This document shows, in pieces, positions 1 to 7,823 of a stretch of 7,830 nt of DNA. The notes beneath the pieces were generated by a model that saw only the letters and a program-made list of their open reading frames with translations, did not search any database and was not told the DNA's origin. The stretch spans positions 1-7,830 of the forward strand of contig CAYYHA010000204.1 of the NCBI GenBank assembly GCA_964471535.1. Reading direction: 5' to 3'. The translations under genes were made by a program, and so were the position numbers. Source of the DNA: CAYYHA01 sp964471535 (lineage in GTDB: Bacteria; Myxococcota; Myxococcia; SLRQ01). The first letter of the stretch is position 1. Every line of letters begins with the position of its first letter.

Positions 1-1686
<1,686 letters not shown>

Positions 1687-1756
1687 GCCCAGTCAACGGA
1701 CCCAACGTCGCGGTACTGCGGGCCACTCGAAGCAAGTTGAGGAAGCGGAGAGGGGA

Positions 1757-1830
1757 CGCAGCCTCGATGCTGCGCCGAAAGGCAAAGGATTTCAACCCTT
1801 TGGCACCCAACCATCCAGCCGCGACTGGAT
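1757..1830 (-). promoter_or_regulatory. Structured 5' leader of the TPR gene: three consecutive perfect hairpins
   Basis: Three perfect 6-bp inverted repeats lie in series between the candidate promoter and the TPR start codon. They are 1813-1818 with 1825-1830 (6-base loop), 1783-1788 with 1797-1802 (8-base loop), and 1757-1762 with 1769-1774 (6-base loop). Spacers between them are 10 and 8 bases. The array would sit in a leader of about 165 bases. It matches no riboswitch family I know on the coding strand. It may be an RNA regulatory leader or a chance cluster. Confidence 0.4.
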
Positions 1831-1857
1831 CGGGCAGGCGCCGACCGTCGAGTTCTC

Positions 1858-1887
1858 ACGGTAGTGCAATCGCGGAAGGGCCGTCAA
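1858..1887 (-). promoter_or_regulatory. Candidate sigma-70 promoter for the TPR gene
   Basis: Read on the minus strand, TTGACG (1887-1882, five of six consensus bases) is followed after 18 bases by TACCGT (1863-1858), which keeps the conserved first, second and last bases of the -10 box. The expected start of transcription is near 1851, giving a leader of about 165 bases. The site lies just after accC and its hairpin, as expected if the TPR gene can be transcribed separately from the accBC operon. Confidence 0.45.
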
Positions 1888-1950
1888 GGATCCGCCCCGC
1901 TGCGGGTCGGGACCGCTTTCCCTAGTAATATCGAGGAGGTGGCCGCGGCC

Positions 1951-1976
1951 GCCGAGCCGCTTCAGGCGGCTTCGGC
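1951..1976 (-). terminator. Hairpin across the accC stop codon, possible terminator
   Basis: A 6-bp stem (1955-1960 with 1966-1971) with a 5-base loop is extended by four more pairs (1951-1954 with 1973-1976) past a one-base bulge. It covers the accC TGA at 1964-1962. No U-tract follows in the coding sense, so a classical intrinsic terminator is not supported. It may slow polymerase, protect the 3' end, or reflect the local GC/Ala-codon bias. The palindrome GGCCGCGGCC at 1941-1950 lies just beyond. Confidence 0.3.
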
Positions 1977-3320
1977 CGCCTGGCTGCCGAGCACCTCTTC
2001 GACGGTTCGCGTGTCGTAGCGCCCCTCCACAAAGCCGGGATGGTCGAGGAGCCGGCGGTGGAAGGCAATGTTGGTCTTGATGCCTTCGACGACGAACTCG
2101 TCGAGCGCCCGCCGCAGCCGGGCGAGCGCCACCTCCCGATTCTCGGCGTAGACCACCAGCTTGGCGAGCAGCGAATCGTAGTAGGGAAGGACCCGGTACT
2201 GCTCGTAGATGGCGCAATCGACTCGGACACCGAACCCCCCAGGCATGTGGAATCCGCTGATGGTGCCGGGCGACGGGGCCCAGGTCTCGGGGTCCTCGGC
2301 GTTGATCCGTGCCTCGATGGCGTGCCCCCGAAAGGTGACGTCCTTCTGCCGCCGACCCAGGGCTTCACCTCGGGCCAGCCGGATCTGCTCGCGCACGAGA
2401 TCGAGCCCCGTCACCATCTCGGTCACTGGGTGTTCCACCTGGATGCGGGTGTTGGTCTCCATGAAGTAGTAGCGGCCCTTCTCGTCGAGCAGGAACTCCA
2501 CCGTCCCCACCGAGCTGTAGCCGACCTTGCGCAGCGCCTCGACGGTGCGCTCGCCCATCTGCCGACGCTGCTTCGGGGAGAGCGCCGGGGAGGGCGCCTC
2601 CTCGACCAGCTTCTGATGGCGGCGCTGAACCGAGCACTCGCGCTCGCCGAGATGGATGAGGTTGCCGTGCTGGTCGCCGATGACCTGAATCTCGATGTGC
2701 CGCGGCCGCTCGACGAAGCGCTCGAGGTACATCTCCCCGCTGCCGAACGCCGCCTTCGCCTCGGCACTGGCCGTTTGGAAGGCCGGTGCCACCTCGTCGA
2801 GGTGGCGGACGATCTTCATGCCCCTGCCGCCGCCACCCGCGGCCGCTTTGAGAATGACGGGCAGCCCGATCCTCTCCGCCAGTGCCCTCGCCTCCTCCAC
2901 GGAGGCCAGGGGCCCCTCCGAGCCGGGAAGGAGCGGCAACCCCGCCTCGGCCATGGCCCGGCGGGCCTCGACCTTGTTGCCCATCAGGCGGATCACCTCC
3001 GGCGGGGGGCCGATCCAGGTGAGGCCACACGAGGTGACCACCTCGGCGAACTCGGCGTTCTCCGAGAGGAAGCCGTAGCCGGGATGCACGGCATCCGCAC
3101 CGGTGATCTCCGCCGCCGACATGAGCGCGGGGATGTTGAGGTAGCTGTCCTTGGCCGGAGGCGGACCGATGCACACCGACTCGTCGGCGAAGCGCACGTG
3201 CGGGGCCTCGGCGTCGGCGGTGGAGTGCACGGCGACGGTGCGGATGCCCAGCTCACGCGCCGCCCGCACGATCCGCATGGCAATCTCGCCGCGGTTGGCA
3301 ATGAGAATCTTGGTGATCAT
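1962..3320 (-). CDS. accC: Biotin carboxylase subunit of acetyl-CoA carboxylase
   Basis: 452 residues, close to the 449 of E. coli AccC. It carboxylates the biotin on AccB using ATP and bicarbonate, the first half of malonyl-CoA formation for fatty acid synthesis in the cytoplasm. The N-terminal biotin carboxylase domain opens with ILIANRGEIAMR (5-16) and includes HPGYGFLSEN (79-88). The ATP-grasp domain carries K116, K158, the glycine-rich loop AAAGGGGRGM (159-168), the ECSVQRRHQKLVEEAP stretch (228-243), metal ligands E275 and E288, and NTRIQVEHP (290-298). Catalytic R338 is in EARINAEDP. The ATG at 3320 forms an ATGA overlap with the accB stop, implying translational coupling. The frame stays open 44 codons further upstream, but that part lies inside accB and lacks family similarity. 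No accA or accD is in the window. Confidence 0.97.
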   Translation of the reverse strand: MITKILIANRGEIAMRIVRAARELGIRTVAVHSTADAEAPHVRFADESVCIGPPPAKDSYLNIPALMSAAEITGADAVHPGYGFLSENAEFAEVVTSCGLTWIGPPPEVIRLMGNKVEARRAMAEAGLPLLPGSEGPLASVEEARALAERIGLPVILKAAAGGGGRGMKIVRHLDEVAPAFQTASAEAKAAFGSGEMYLERFVERPRHIEIQVIGDQHGNLIHLGERECSVQRRHQKLVEEAPSPALSPKQRRQMGERTVEALRKVGYSSVGTVEFLLDEKGRYYFMETNTRIQVEHPVTEMVTGLDLVREQIRLARGEALGRRQKDVTFRGHAIEARINAEDPETWAPSPGTISGFHMPGGFGVRVDCAIYEQYRVLPYYDSLLAKLVVYAENREVALARLRRALDEFVVEGIKTNIAFHRRLLDHPGFVEGRYDTRTVEEVLGSQAAEAA

Positions 3321-3802
3321 CCGGTGGGCTCGATCTCGAAGAGGACCTCTCCGAACTCGACCGCCTGACCGTTCTCCTTGAGGATCGCGACGATGCGGCC
3401 AGAGACCTCGGCCTCGATCTCGTTCATGAGCTTCATCGCCTCGATGATGCACAGGGTGTCACCAGGGGAGACGGTCTGGCCCACCTCTACGAAGGGGGGG
3501 CTCTCGGGCGACGGCGCTCGGTAGAAGGTGCCGACGAAGGGAGAGGTGACCTGCACGACCCCGGCCCGTGGTGCATCGGACGGTGCTTCCCCATCCCGTG
3601 CCGCAGACGCTAGCCCCGCTGCAGCCGGCGGCGGCGCCGCGGCCACGGGCTGCGCCGCTTGCACCACCGGGGCAGAGACGATCTGTGGGGATTCGGGCCC
3701 TCTCCGGATCGTCCACCGCTCCTCCCCGCTCCTCCACTCCAGGAAGGAGATGTCGGTCCCCTCGAGGATGGAGACGATCTCCTCCAGCTTCTTGGGATCC
3801 AT
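3317..3802 (-). CDS. accB: Biotin carboxyl carrier protein of acetyl-CoA carboxylase
   Basis: 161 residues (E. coli BCCP is 156). The N-terminal part (1-36, MDPKKLEEIV to the WTIRRG segment) is the usual BCCP dimer/BC-interaction region. Residues about 42-80 are a flexible Ala/Pro-rich linker. The C-terminal biotinyl domain (about 84-158) has the biotinylation motif EAMKLMN with acceptor lysine K124, and the family thumb region SPFVGTFYRAPSPESPPFVEVG before it. BirA-type ligase attaches biotin to K124, and AccC then carboxylates it. The ATG follows the efp stop by 5 bases and the gene ends in a 4-base overlap with accC, so the three are almost certainly cotranscribed. Confidence 0.97.
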   Translation of the reverse strand: MDPKKLEEIVSILEGTDISFLEWRSGEERWTIRRGPESPQIVSAPVVQAAQPVAAAPPPAAAGLASAARDGEAPSDAPRAGVVQVTSPFVGTFYRAPSPESPPFVEVGQTVSPGDTLCIIEAMKLMNEIEAEVSGRIVAILKENGQAVEFGEVLFEIEPTG

Positions 3803-3807
3803 CGCCG

Positions 3808-4368
3808 CTACCCCACCCGCTCCAGGTACTCACCGGTGCGAGTGTCGATCTTCAGCACGTCCCCCTCGTTGATGAAGAGCGGCACGTTCACGGTGTAGCC
3901 GGTCTCGAGGGTGGCGGGCTTCGTCGCCCCCGTCACGGTGTCCCCCTTCACCGCCGGATCGCACTTGACCACCTTCAGCTCTACGGTGTTGGGAAGATCT
4001 ACGCCGATCACCTTCCCTTCGAAGAAGAGGATGTCGGCCTGGATGTTCTCCTTCAGGAAGTTGACCGCGTTTCCGAGCGTGTCCTTGGTGACGAACGTCT
4101 GCTCGTAGGTGCTCGTGTCCATGAAGTAGTACTTGTCGCCCTCGTTGTAGAGGTACTCCATGGTCTTCTCTTCGAGGTCGGGCTTCTCGAACTTCTCGCC
4201 GGAGCGGAAGTTCCTCTCCTGTACGTTGCCCGTGATGAGATTGCGCCACTTCGTGCGCACGAAGGCGCCGCCCTTCCCCGGCTTGACGTGCTGGAAGTCG
4301 ATGATGACGCACGGCTGACCGTCGATCATCAGCTTGAGGTTCTTCCGGAAATCGGTGGTGGACAGCAT
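3808..4368 (-). CDS. efp: Translation elongation factor P
   Basis: 186 residues, the normal EF-P length. EF-P enters the ribosomal E site and relieves stalling at consecutive prolines. The three-domain layout is intact: an N-terminal KOW-like domain (1-64), a central OB domain (about 66-128) with YNEGDKYYFMDTSTYEQ, and a C-terminal OB domain ending GYTVNVPLFINEGD then IDTRTGEYLERV. The domain I tip loop is VKPGKGGAF (28-36), so the residue that may be modified is K32, a lysine rather than the arginine of rhamnosylated EF-Ps. No modifying enzyme (EpmA/EpmB type) is in the window. An AAGGAG-like Shine-Dalgarno lies at 4380-4385, inside the end of aroQ, 11 bases before the ATG; the gap to aroQ is 6 bases. 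It may help translate neighbours with proline runs, such as the GPPPG units of the TPR protein. Confidence 0.97.
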   Translation of the reverse strand: MLSTTDFRKNLKLMIDGQPCVIIDFQHVKPGKGGAFVRTKWRNLITGNVQERNFRSGEKFEKPDLEEKTMEYLYNEGDKYYFMDTSTYEQTFVTKDTLGNAVNFLKENIQADILFFEGKVIGVDLPNTVELKVVKCDPAVKGDTVTGATKPATLETGYTVNVPLFINEGDVLKIDTRTGEYLERVG

Positions 4369-4374
4369 GGGTTC

Positions 4375-4845
4375 TCAGGCTCCTTCTCTTCGGGCTGTTT
4401 GGGGACCGGGCGTAGCGGCGAGACGAATCGCCGCCTCGAGGCCGAGTTCGTACGACAGCGGACCGAACCCGGCAATCACGCCGGAGGCTCGCCCCGCGGT
4501 GATCAGACGCTGCCGGAACGCTTCACGATCGTGGACGTTGGAGAGATGGACCTCCACCACCGGCGTGCCGCGTTGCCGGCAGATCTCCATGGCGTCTCGG
4601 ATCGCGACGCTGCTGTGGGCGTAGCCCCCTGGATTGATCACCACGGCGTCATGCTCCCCGGACTGAAGCCAGGTGACCAACTCGCCTTCGAGGTTCGTCT
4701 GGCGCGTCTCGAGGGCCACACCGCGGGCGCGGGCCACCTCCTGCAAGCGAGCATCGATCTCCTCGAGGGTCTCGCTCCCGTAGAGCGCCGGGTTCCGCGA
4801 CCCGAGGAGGTTGAGGTTCGGACCATGGAGAACCAGGACCTTCAC
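4375..4845 (-). CDS. aroQ: Type II 3-dehydroquinate dehydratase
   Basis: 156 residues, slightly longer than the typical 145-150 because of a polar C-terminal tail. It converts 3-dehydroquinate to 3-dehydroshikimate, shikimate pathway step 3, as a dodecamer in the type II family. Family landmarks are LHGPNLNLLGSR (6-17) with N10 and R17, catalytic Y22, QTNLEGEL (49-56), INPGGYAHSS (70-79), VEVHLSNVHDRE (97-108) with catalytic H100, and GFGPLSYELGLEA near the end. The start is GTG at 4845: it places the family signature at the expected position. No good Shine-Dalgarno is visible in the 14 bases after the Roadblock gene's stop, so translation probably depends on coupling to that gene. Confidence 0.96.
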   Translation of the reverse strand: MKVLVLHGPNLNLLGSRNPALYGSETLEEIDARLQEVARARGVALETRQTNLEGELVTWLQSGEHDAVVINPGGYAHSSVAIRDAMEICRQRGTPVVEVHLSNVHDREAFRQRLITAGRASGVIAGFGPLSYELGLEAAIRLAATPGPQTARREGA

Positions 4846-4859
4846 GTCGGTGGCGGGCT

Positions 4860-5228
4860 CTAGAGTTCCCCGGCGAGCTTCGGTGCCGTCACACGCAGGA
4901 CGTATCGGGCCTTCCCGAAGTTGCCCTGTGGTGCGAGCGCGAGAACCACGAAGTACTCGTCGGTGATCAGTCGAAGCACGGTGTTCACCTTTTCGGTGTT
5001 CACCGCCAGCTCGACCACGCGTCCCGACTCCAGGACCTCCGCAGCCTGCCGGATCTGCCCGAGGATCGCCGAGTACTCGACGAGCATGGTGTGGATGTCC
5101 ACGTCGGACGCGGGCGCCCCGCCGGCCTCGACGGTATCGATGGCAATGCCGTCGAAGCCCATCAGGCTCGCCGCCACGGCACCGTCGACTTGCTGGAGCA
5201 TGCCCTCCAGATGTTCACGAAACCCCAT
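4860..5228 (-). CDS. mglC: Roadblock/LC7 domain protein, MglC-like
   Basis: 122 residues from ATG 5228, one Roadblock/LC7 domain: helix 1 (3-18, GFREHLEGMLQQVDG), strands around SLMGFDGIAIDTV (21-33), a long helix 2 (43-68), strands VVELAVNTEKVNTVLRL and YFVVLAL (71-98), and a final helix from GNFGKARYVLRVTAPK. No signal peptide or membrane segment. In M. xanthus, MglC is a paralogue of the GTPase-activating protein MglB; it binds MglB and RomR and takes part in cell reversals and polarity. MglC there, as I recall, is encoded close to efp, accB, accC and sgmX, matching this arrangement. I chose ATG 5228 over an in-frame GTG at 5279 because the domain begins here and GGAGGAG lies 11 bases upstream. 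Identification as MglC, rather than another Roadblock protein, rests largely on synteny. Confidence 0.82.
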   Translation of the reverse strand: MGFREHLEGMLQQVDGAVAASLMGFDGIAIDTVEAGGAPASDVDIHTMLVEYSAILGQIRQAAEVLESGRVVELAVNTEKVNTVLRLITDEYFVVLALAPQGNFGKARYVLRVTAPKLAGEL

Positions 5229-5239
5229 GGCCGATCCGG

Positions 5240-5246
5240 CTCCTCC
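5240..5246 (-). promoter_or_regulatory. Shine-Dalgarno deciding the mglC-like start
   Basis: On the minus strand this reads GGAGGAG, 11 bases before ATG 5228. The alternative GTG at 5279 would put this strong site inside the coding region. The spacing is slightly long but acceptable. Confidence 0.55.
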
Positions 5247-5322
5247 GATACGGGCCTCCCTCGCTCCCGGCGAGGTCACTCGAACACGCAGATCCGGCGA
5301 TTTGGCGCCACCCTAGACGACG

Positions 5323-5351
5323 GGGCCGGCTCGGCGAGCGCGAGCCGGCCC
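5323..5351 (-). promoter_or_regulatory. 11-bp perfect hairpin in the leader of the mglC-like operon
   Basis: The arms 5323-5333 and 5341-5351 are perfectly complementary with a 7-base loop. If transcription starts near 5362, the stem forms within the first dozen bases of the mRNA, about 95 bases before the start codon. Such a 5' stem can stabilise mRNA or attenuate transcription. No U-tract follows, so it does not look like a plain terminator. Confidence 0.4.
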
Positions 5352-5368
5352 AACGAACCGCTCGGTGG

Positions 5369-5395
5369 ATTACCGGCCCCCCCAGCCCAAGTCAA
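5369..5395 (-). promoter_or_regulatory. Candidate sigma-70 promoter for the mglC-aroQ-efp-accBC run
   Basis: TTGACT (5395-5390, five of six) is followed after 15 bases by GGTAAT (5374-5369, four of six). The spacer is shorter than the ideal 17. It lies in the only long gap upstream of this gene run and points the right way. The expected start near 5362 would give a leader of about 134 bases. Confidence 0.35.
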
Positions 5396-5465
5396 GTCGG
5401 CAGCGTGCGCCGGCGCCCATCGGACTGCCGGCGTCCACCCAAGAGATCCGCTCCCCCCGCCTCTG

Positions 5466-5484
5466 CTCGCCCGAAGCGGGCGAG
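5466..5484 (-). terminator. 8-bp perfect hairpin downstream of the lipoprotein gene
   Basis: The arms 5466-5473 and 5477-5484 (CTCGCCCG/CGGGCGAG) are perfectly complementary around a 3-base loop, beginning 54 bases after the lipoprotein stop codon. The hairpin is placed as a terminator would be, but a G-rich stretch rather than a U-tract follows, so at most it is an atypical terminator or a 3'-end stabiliser. Confidence 0.35.
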
Positions 5485-5538
5485 ACAGGCCCGGCGGCCC
5501 GCGGGATGCCTCCCGAAGGGCTGACGGCCCGGCCGAGC

Positions 5539-6186
5539 CTAGAAATGGGAGCAGTCGCAGGCCGGCGTGCACAGCCGCGCCTTGCAGTCGTTGCACACGT
5601 CCAAGGGCCACGAGAGAACGCTCGAGTCCACTGGCTCCTGGCCCACGGTGTGTCCTTGAATCTGAACGTTCGCAATCACCGTGCGAATGTCGCCGGGGTT
5701 CGGCACGAGCTGATCCCGCATCACCTGGGCGATGTTGCGAGGAACGAGTGTGAGGGCCAGCCCACCGGTCTGCTGCGGCGCGATGGTAGTCCCGAGCGCC
5801 ACCTCCGTCGACAGGTTGGAGAGGATCGCGTCACTGGTCTCGTCGAGACCGCTGTAGGAGATAACGGCGCGCTCCATCACATACGCGTTGGTCTCCAGGC
5901 TGAAGTCGGTGGTGCCTCTCTGAGGCAGCTGGTTGGTGATCTTGAACTTCTGCCGGAAGGCCGGCACCTGATCCGGGCCGCCGAAGTAGTTGACATCCAG
6001 GAGCCCGGAGGCCGCCAGCTCCGCCGAGTTCGGATCGGCGGTGCAGGTGGTGCTCATGGTCGCCGCGTTGGGGTCCACCTGCCAGGCGATGGCACCGACG
6101 AGCACCACCATGCTCTCGTCCGACACGCCGCAGCCCAAGAGGGACGCCAAGGCGGCCGCGACCAACAGCTTCGTCAGCTCTTTCAT
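5539..6186 (-). CDS. Putative secreted lipoprotein, function unknown
   Basis: 215 residues; I do not recognise the family. The N-terminus has a lysine-containing n-region, a hydrophobic core (7-17) and a lipobox LLGC with lipidated cysteine C19, so signal peptidase II cleavage and anchoring to a membrane are expected. The mature part is soluble and mixed in character, with no further membrane segment. It has one inner cysteine (C48) and a C-terminal cluster of five (C198, C201, C206, C210, C212) ending at F215; this could bind a metal or form disulfides. AGGAG at 6194-6198 lies 7 bases before the ATG, and the ATGA junction overlaps the aroKB stop by 4 bases, so the two are cotranscribed. The nearby pilus/polarity genes suggest, but do not show, an envelope role. 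The frame is open far upstream, but there it only shadows aroKB. Confidence 0.85.
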   Translation of the reverse strand: MKELTKLLVAAALASLLGCGVSDESMVVLVGAIAWQVDPNAATMSTTCTADPNSAELAASGLLDVNYFGGPDQVPAFRQKFKITNQLPQRGTTDFSLETNAYVMERAVISYSGLDETSDAILSNLSTEVALGTTIAPQQTGGLALTLVPRNIAQVMRDQLVPNPGDIRTVIANVQIQGHTVGQEPVDSSVLSWPLDVCNDCKARLCTPACDCSHF

Positions 6187-7823
6187 CTTCCTTCTCCTCG
6201 CTCGGTCTCGATGTATTGTCTCAATTCTTCGGGCTCGAGATCCACGATCTCGCAGCCTCCCTGCTCCCGCGGCACCACGAATGCGACCCGCCGACCCGCT
6301 GCCTTCTTGTCCATGAGGACACGATCCACCGCTCGATTCAAAATTCCTGCCGGCGGGACGGTGGGCAGCCCGAAGCCCTCGAGGAGGGCCGCAACCCTCT
6401 CCGGGAAGCCGGACCGCGCACGACCGAGCGCCACCGCCAGCCGGGCTGCCGCGACGAGCCCCATCGCCACCGCCTCGCCGTGGAGGAGCCGGCCGTAGCC
6501 CGACTCGGCTTCCAGGGCATGACCGAGCGTGTGGCCCAAGTTCAGGATCCGCCGAAGCCCCTTTTCGCCGGCGTCGGCCTCCACCACCTGCGCCTTCAGT
6601 GCGACACAGCGCCGGACGAGTGCTTGTAGGCAGGCCGGATCGCGACGCAGGATGGCGTCCCGTTGCCGCTCTAGGTCGGCGAGCAGCTCGGTTCCCGTCT
6701 CGATCCACGCGTACTTGACCACCTCCGCCAAGCCGGCGCGGAACTCTCGGTCCGGGAGCGTACGCAGACTGTCGAGCGCCGCCCAAACGAGCCGGGGCTG
6801 GTGGAAGGCACCGATGAGGTTCTTTCCGGTTGGATGATTCACACCGGTCTTGCCACCCACCGCGGCATCGACCATGGCCAGCAGCGTGGTGGGCAGGTGG
6901 ACCACAGGCACGCCTCGATGAAGGACCGCAGCGACGAACCCGGCGACGTCGCCGGTGACGCCGCCCCCGAGGGAGATCACCGGCGATCCACGCTGCATCC
7001 CTGCCGCGAGCAGGGCGTCGATCAACTGGCGGACCGTCTCGAGGGACTTGGCTTCCTCCTGGCCGGGCATCGTGAAGCGGCGAACCGCGTAGCCAGCGCC
7101 TTGCAGTGCCGCCTCGGCGCCGGCGGCGTGCTCTGCGGCGTTGGGATCGACAATGAGGGCCACCTGCGCCGCTGCGCCCGCCGGCGGAAGACGCCGCGCG
7201 AGCGCATCGCCCAGGCCTCCGTACGAGGGCTCGACGTGGACACGGTAGCCCTCGGCCGGCAGGCGCACCGCCACGGTGGTACGCTCGAAGGCGAGCACTC
7301 GCTCTACCACGCGTTCGGCGAGCGCCTCTGGCGGCACCGTTGTCTCGAAGCGGAGGTCGCAGCGTCGATACCAGCGGCCGCGTGCTCGGAGGAGCCCCTG
7401 CAGGCGCGCGGTTCGTTCCTCCGATGAAACCGCGCCCAGCAAGGGCCGTTCGCTGCCTCCCGTCCGTGCCGCGAGTACCTCTGCCGGCGCGTCGAGCCAC
7501 ACGGTCGTGGCCCCGGCATCGGCGAGCACCTCCCAGGCCTCGTCCGAGGCGACCGTGCCTCCTCCCGTGGCGACCACCGGAGCGCCATTTCGAGCCAGCA
7601 GGCCACGAAATACCTCGAGTTCGCGGCGACGGAAGGTCTCCTCACCGTCGCGTTCGAAGATCTTGCGAACGCTGCATCCGGACATGGCTTCGACCTCACG
7701 GTCGGTGTCGTAGGCCGCGGTGCCGAGCACGCGGGCGAGCAGAGGTGCCAGCGTGCTCTTCCCGGCCCCCATCGAGCCGGTGAGGACGACGGGACGTTCG
7801 TTTCGTGGTGCTATGGGTGTCAA
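6183..7823 (-). CDS. aroKB: Bifunctional shikimate kinase / 3-dehydroquinate synthase (AroK-AroB fusion)
   Basis: 546 residues with two complete enzymes in one chain. Residues about 10-178 are shikimate kinase (step 5, ATP-dependent 3-phosphorylation of shikimate): Walker A GSMGAGKST (16-24), DTD (39-41), FRRRE with shikimate-binding R65, GGG (87-89), and lid motif RPLL (126-129). Residues about 185-540 are 3-dehydroquinate synthase (step 2, NAD- and metal-dependent cyclisation of DAHP): GGGVTGDVAG (286-295), LPTTLLAMVD and GGKTGVN (310-329), and metal ligands E367 (GLAEVVKY), H431 (NLGHTLGH) and H448 (LHGEAV). The start is a TTG at 7823. An in-frame TGA immediately precedes it and the next ATG is inside Walker A, so no other common start fits. 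Any Shine-Dalgarno lies beyond the window edge. The seven bases upstream may be the end of a preceding gene, pilQ in M. xanthus by memory. Confidence 0.96.
   Translation of the reverse strand: MTPIAPRNERPVVLTGSMGAGKSTLAPLLARVLGTAAYDTDREVEAMSGCSVRKIFERDGEETFRRRELEVFRGLLARNGAPVVATGGGTVASDEAWEVLADAGATTVWLDAPAEVLAARTGGSERPLLGAVSSEERTARLQGLLRARGRWYRRCDLRFETTVPPEALAERVVERVLAFERTTVAVRLPAEGYRVHVEPSYGGLGDALARRLPPAGAAAQVALIVDPNAAEHAAGAEAALQGAGYAVRRFTMPGQEEAKSLETVRQLIDALLAAGMQRGSPVISLGGGVTGDVAGFVAAVLHRGVPVVHLPTTLLAMVDAAVGGKTGVNHPTGKNLIGAFHQPRLVWAALDSLRTLPDREFRAGLAEVVKYAWIETGTELLADLERQRDAILRRDPACLQALVRRCVALKAQVVEADAGEKGLRRILNLGHTLGHALEAESGYGRLLHGEAVAMGLVAAARLAVALGRARSGFPERVAALLEGFGLPTVPPAGILNRAVDRVLMDKKAAGRRVAFVVPREQGGCEIVDLEPEELRQYIETERGEGR

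Larger units (their letters stand above)
5229..5538. other. 310-base non-coding gap between lipoprotein and mglC-like genes
   Basis: I see no credible gene here on either strand. The gap holds, in the direction of minus-strand transcription, a perfect 8-bp hairpin (5484-5466), a 7-bp inverted repeat (5433-5427 with 5414-5408, 12-base loop), a possible promoter (5395-5369), an 11-bp hairpin (5351-5323) and the Shine-Dalgarno of the next gene. It probably separates the aroKB-lipoprotein unit from the mglC-aroQ-efp-accBC unit. Confidence 0.6.

Noticed and set aside
1691..1696. TTGACT on the minus strand just before the TPR gene as a -35 box
   Set aside because: It lies only a few bases before the ATG, so a promoter there would start transcription inside the coding region.
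1747..1802. Plus-strand resemblance to part of a glycine riboswitch core (GGAGAG, hairpin, CCGAAAGGCAAAGG, hairpin)
   Set aside because: The CUCUC partner and the conserved 3' part of the aptamer are not found where expected, and no plus-strand gene follows. Partial chance similarity is the simpler reading.
1741..1830. Possible tRNA, including a selenocysteine-like anticodon arm reading TTTCAAC
   Set aside because: The anticodon stem would need mismatches or an 8-base loop. There is no TTCRA T-arm and no matching acceptor stem on either strand.
2040..3368. A 442-codon plus-strand open frame opposite accC
   Set aside because: The minus strand here encodes a complete, motif-perfect biotin carboxylase, and the plus-strand product has no recognisable domain.
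3568..4863. A 431-codon plus-strand open frame across accB, efp and aroQ
   Set aside because: It runs antisense through three well-identified genes and their junctions, and has no domain features of its own.
5229..5279. GTG at 5279 as the start of the Roadblock gene
   Set aside because: The extra 17 residues are Gly/Ala/Arg-rich and precede the domain, and they would place the strong GGAGGAG site inside the gene.
5539..7500. A 653-codon reading of the lipoprotein frame extending into aroKB
   Set aside because: The upstream part is Arg/Gly/Ala-rich shadow sequence of aroKB. A signal peptide with lipobox and a good Shine-Dalgarno mark ATG 6186 as the true start.
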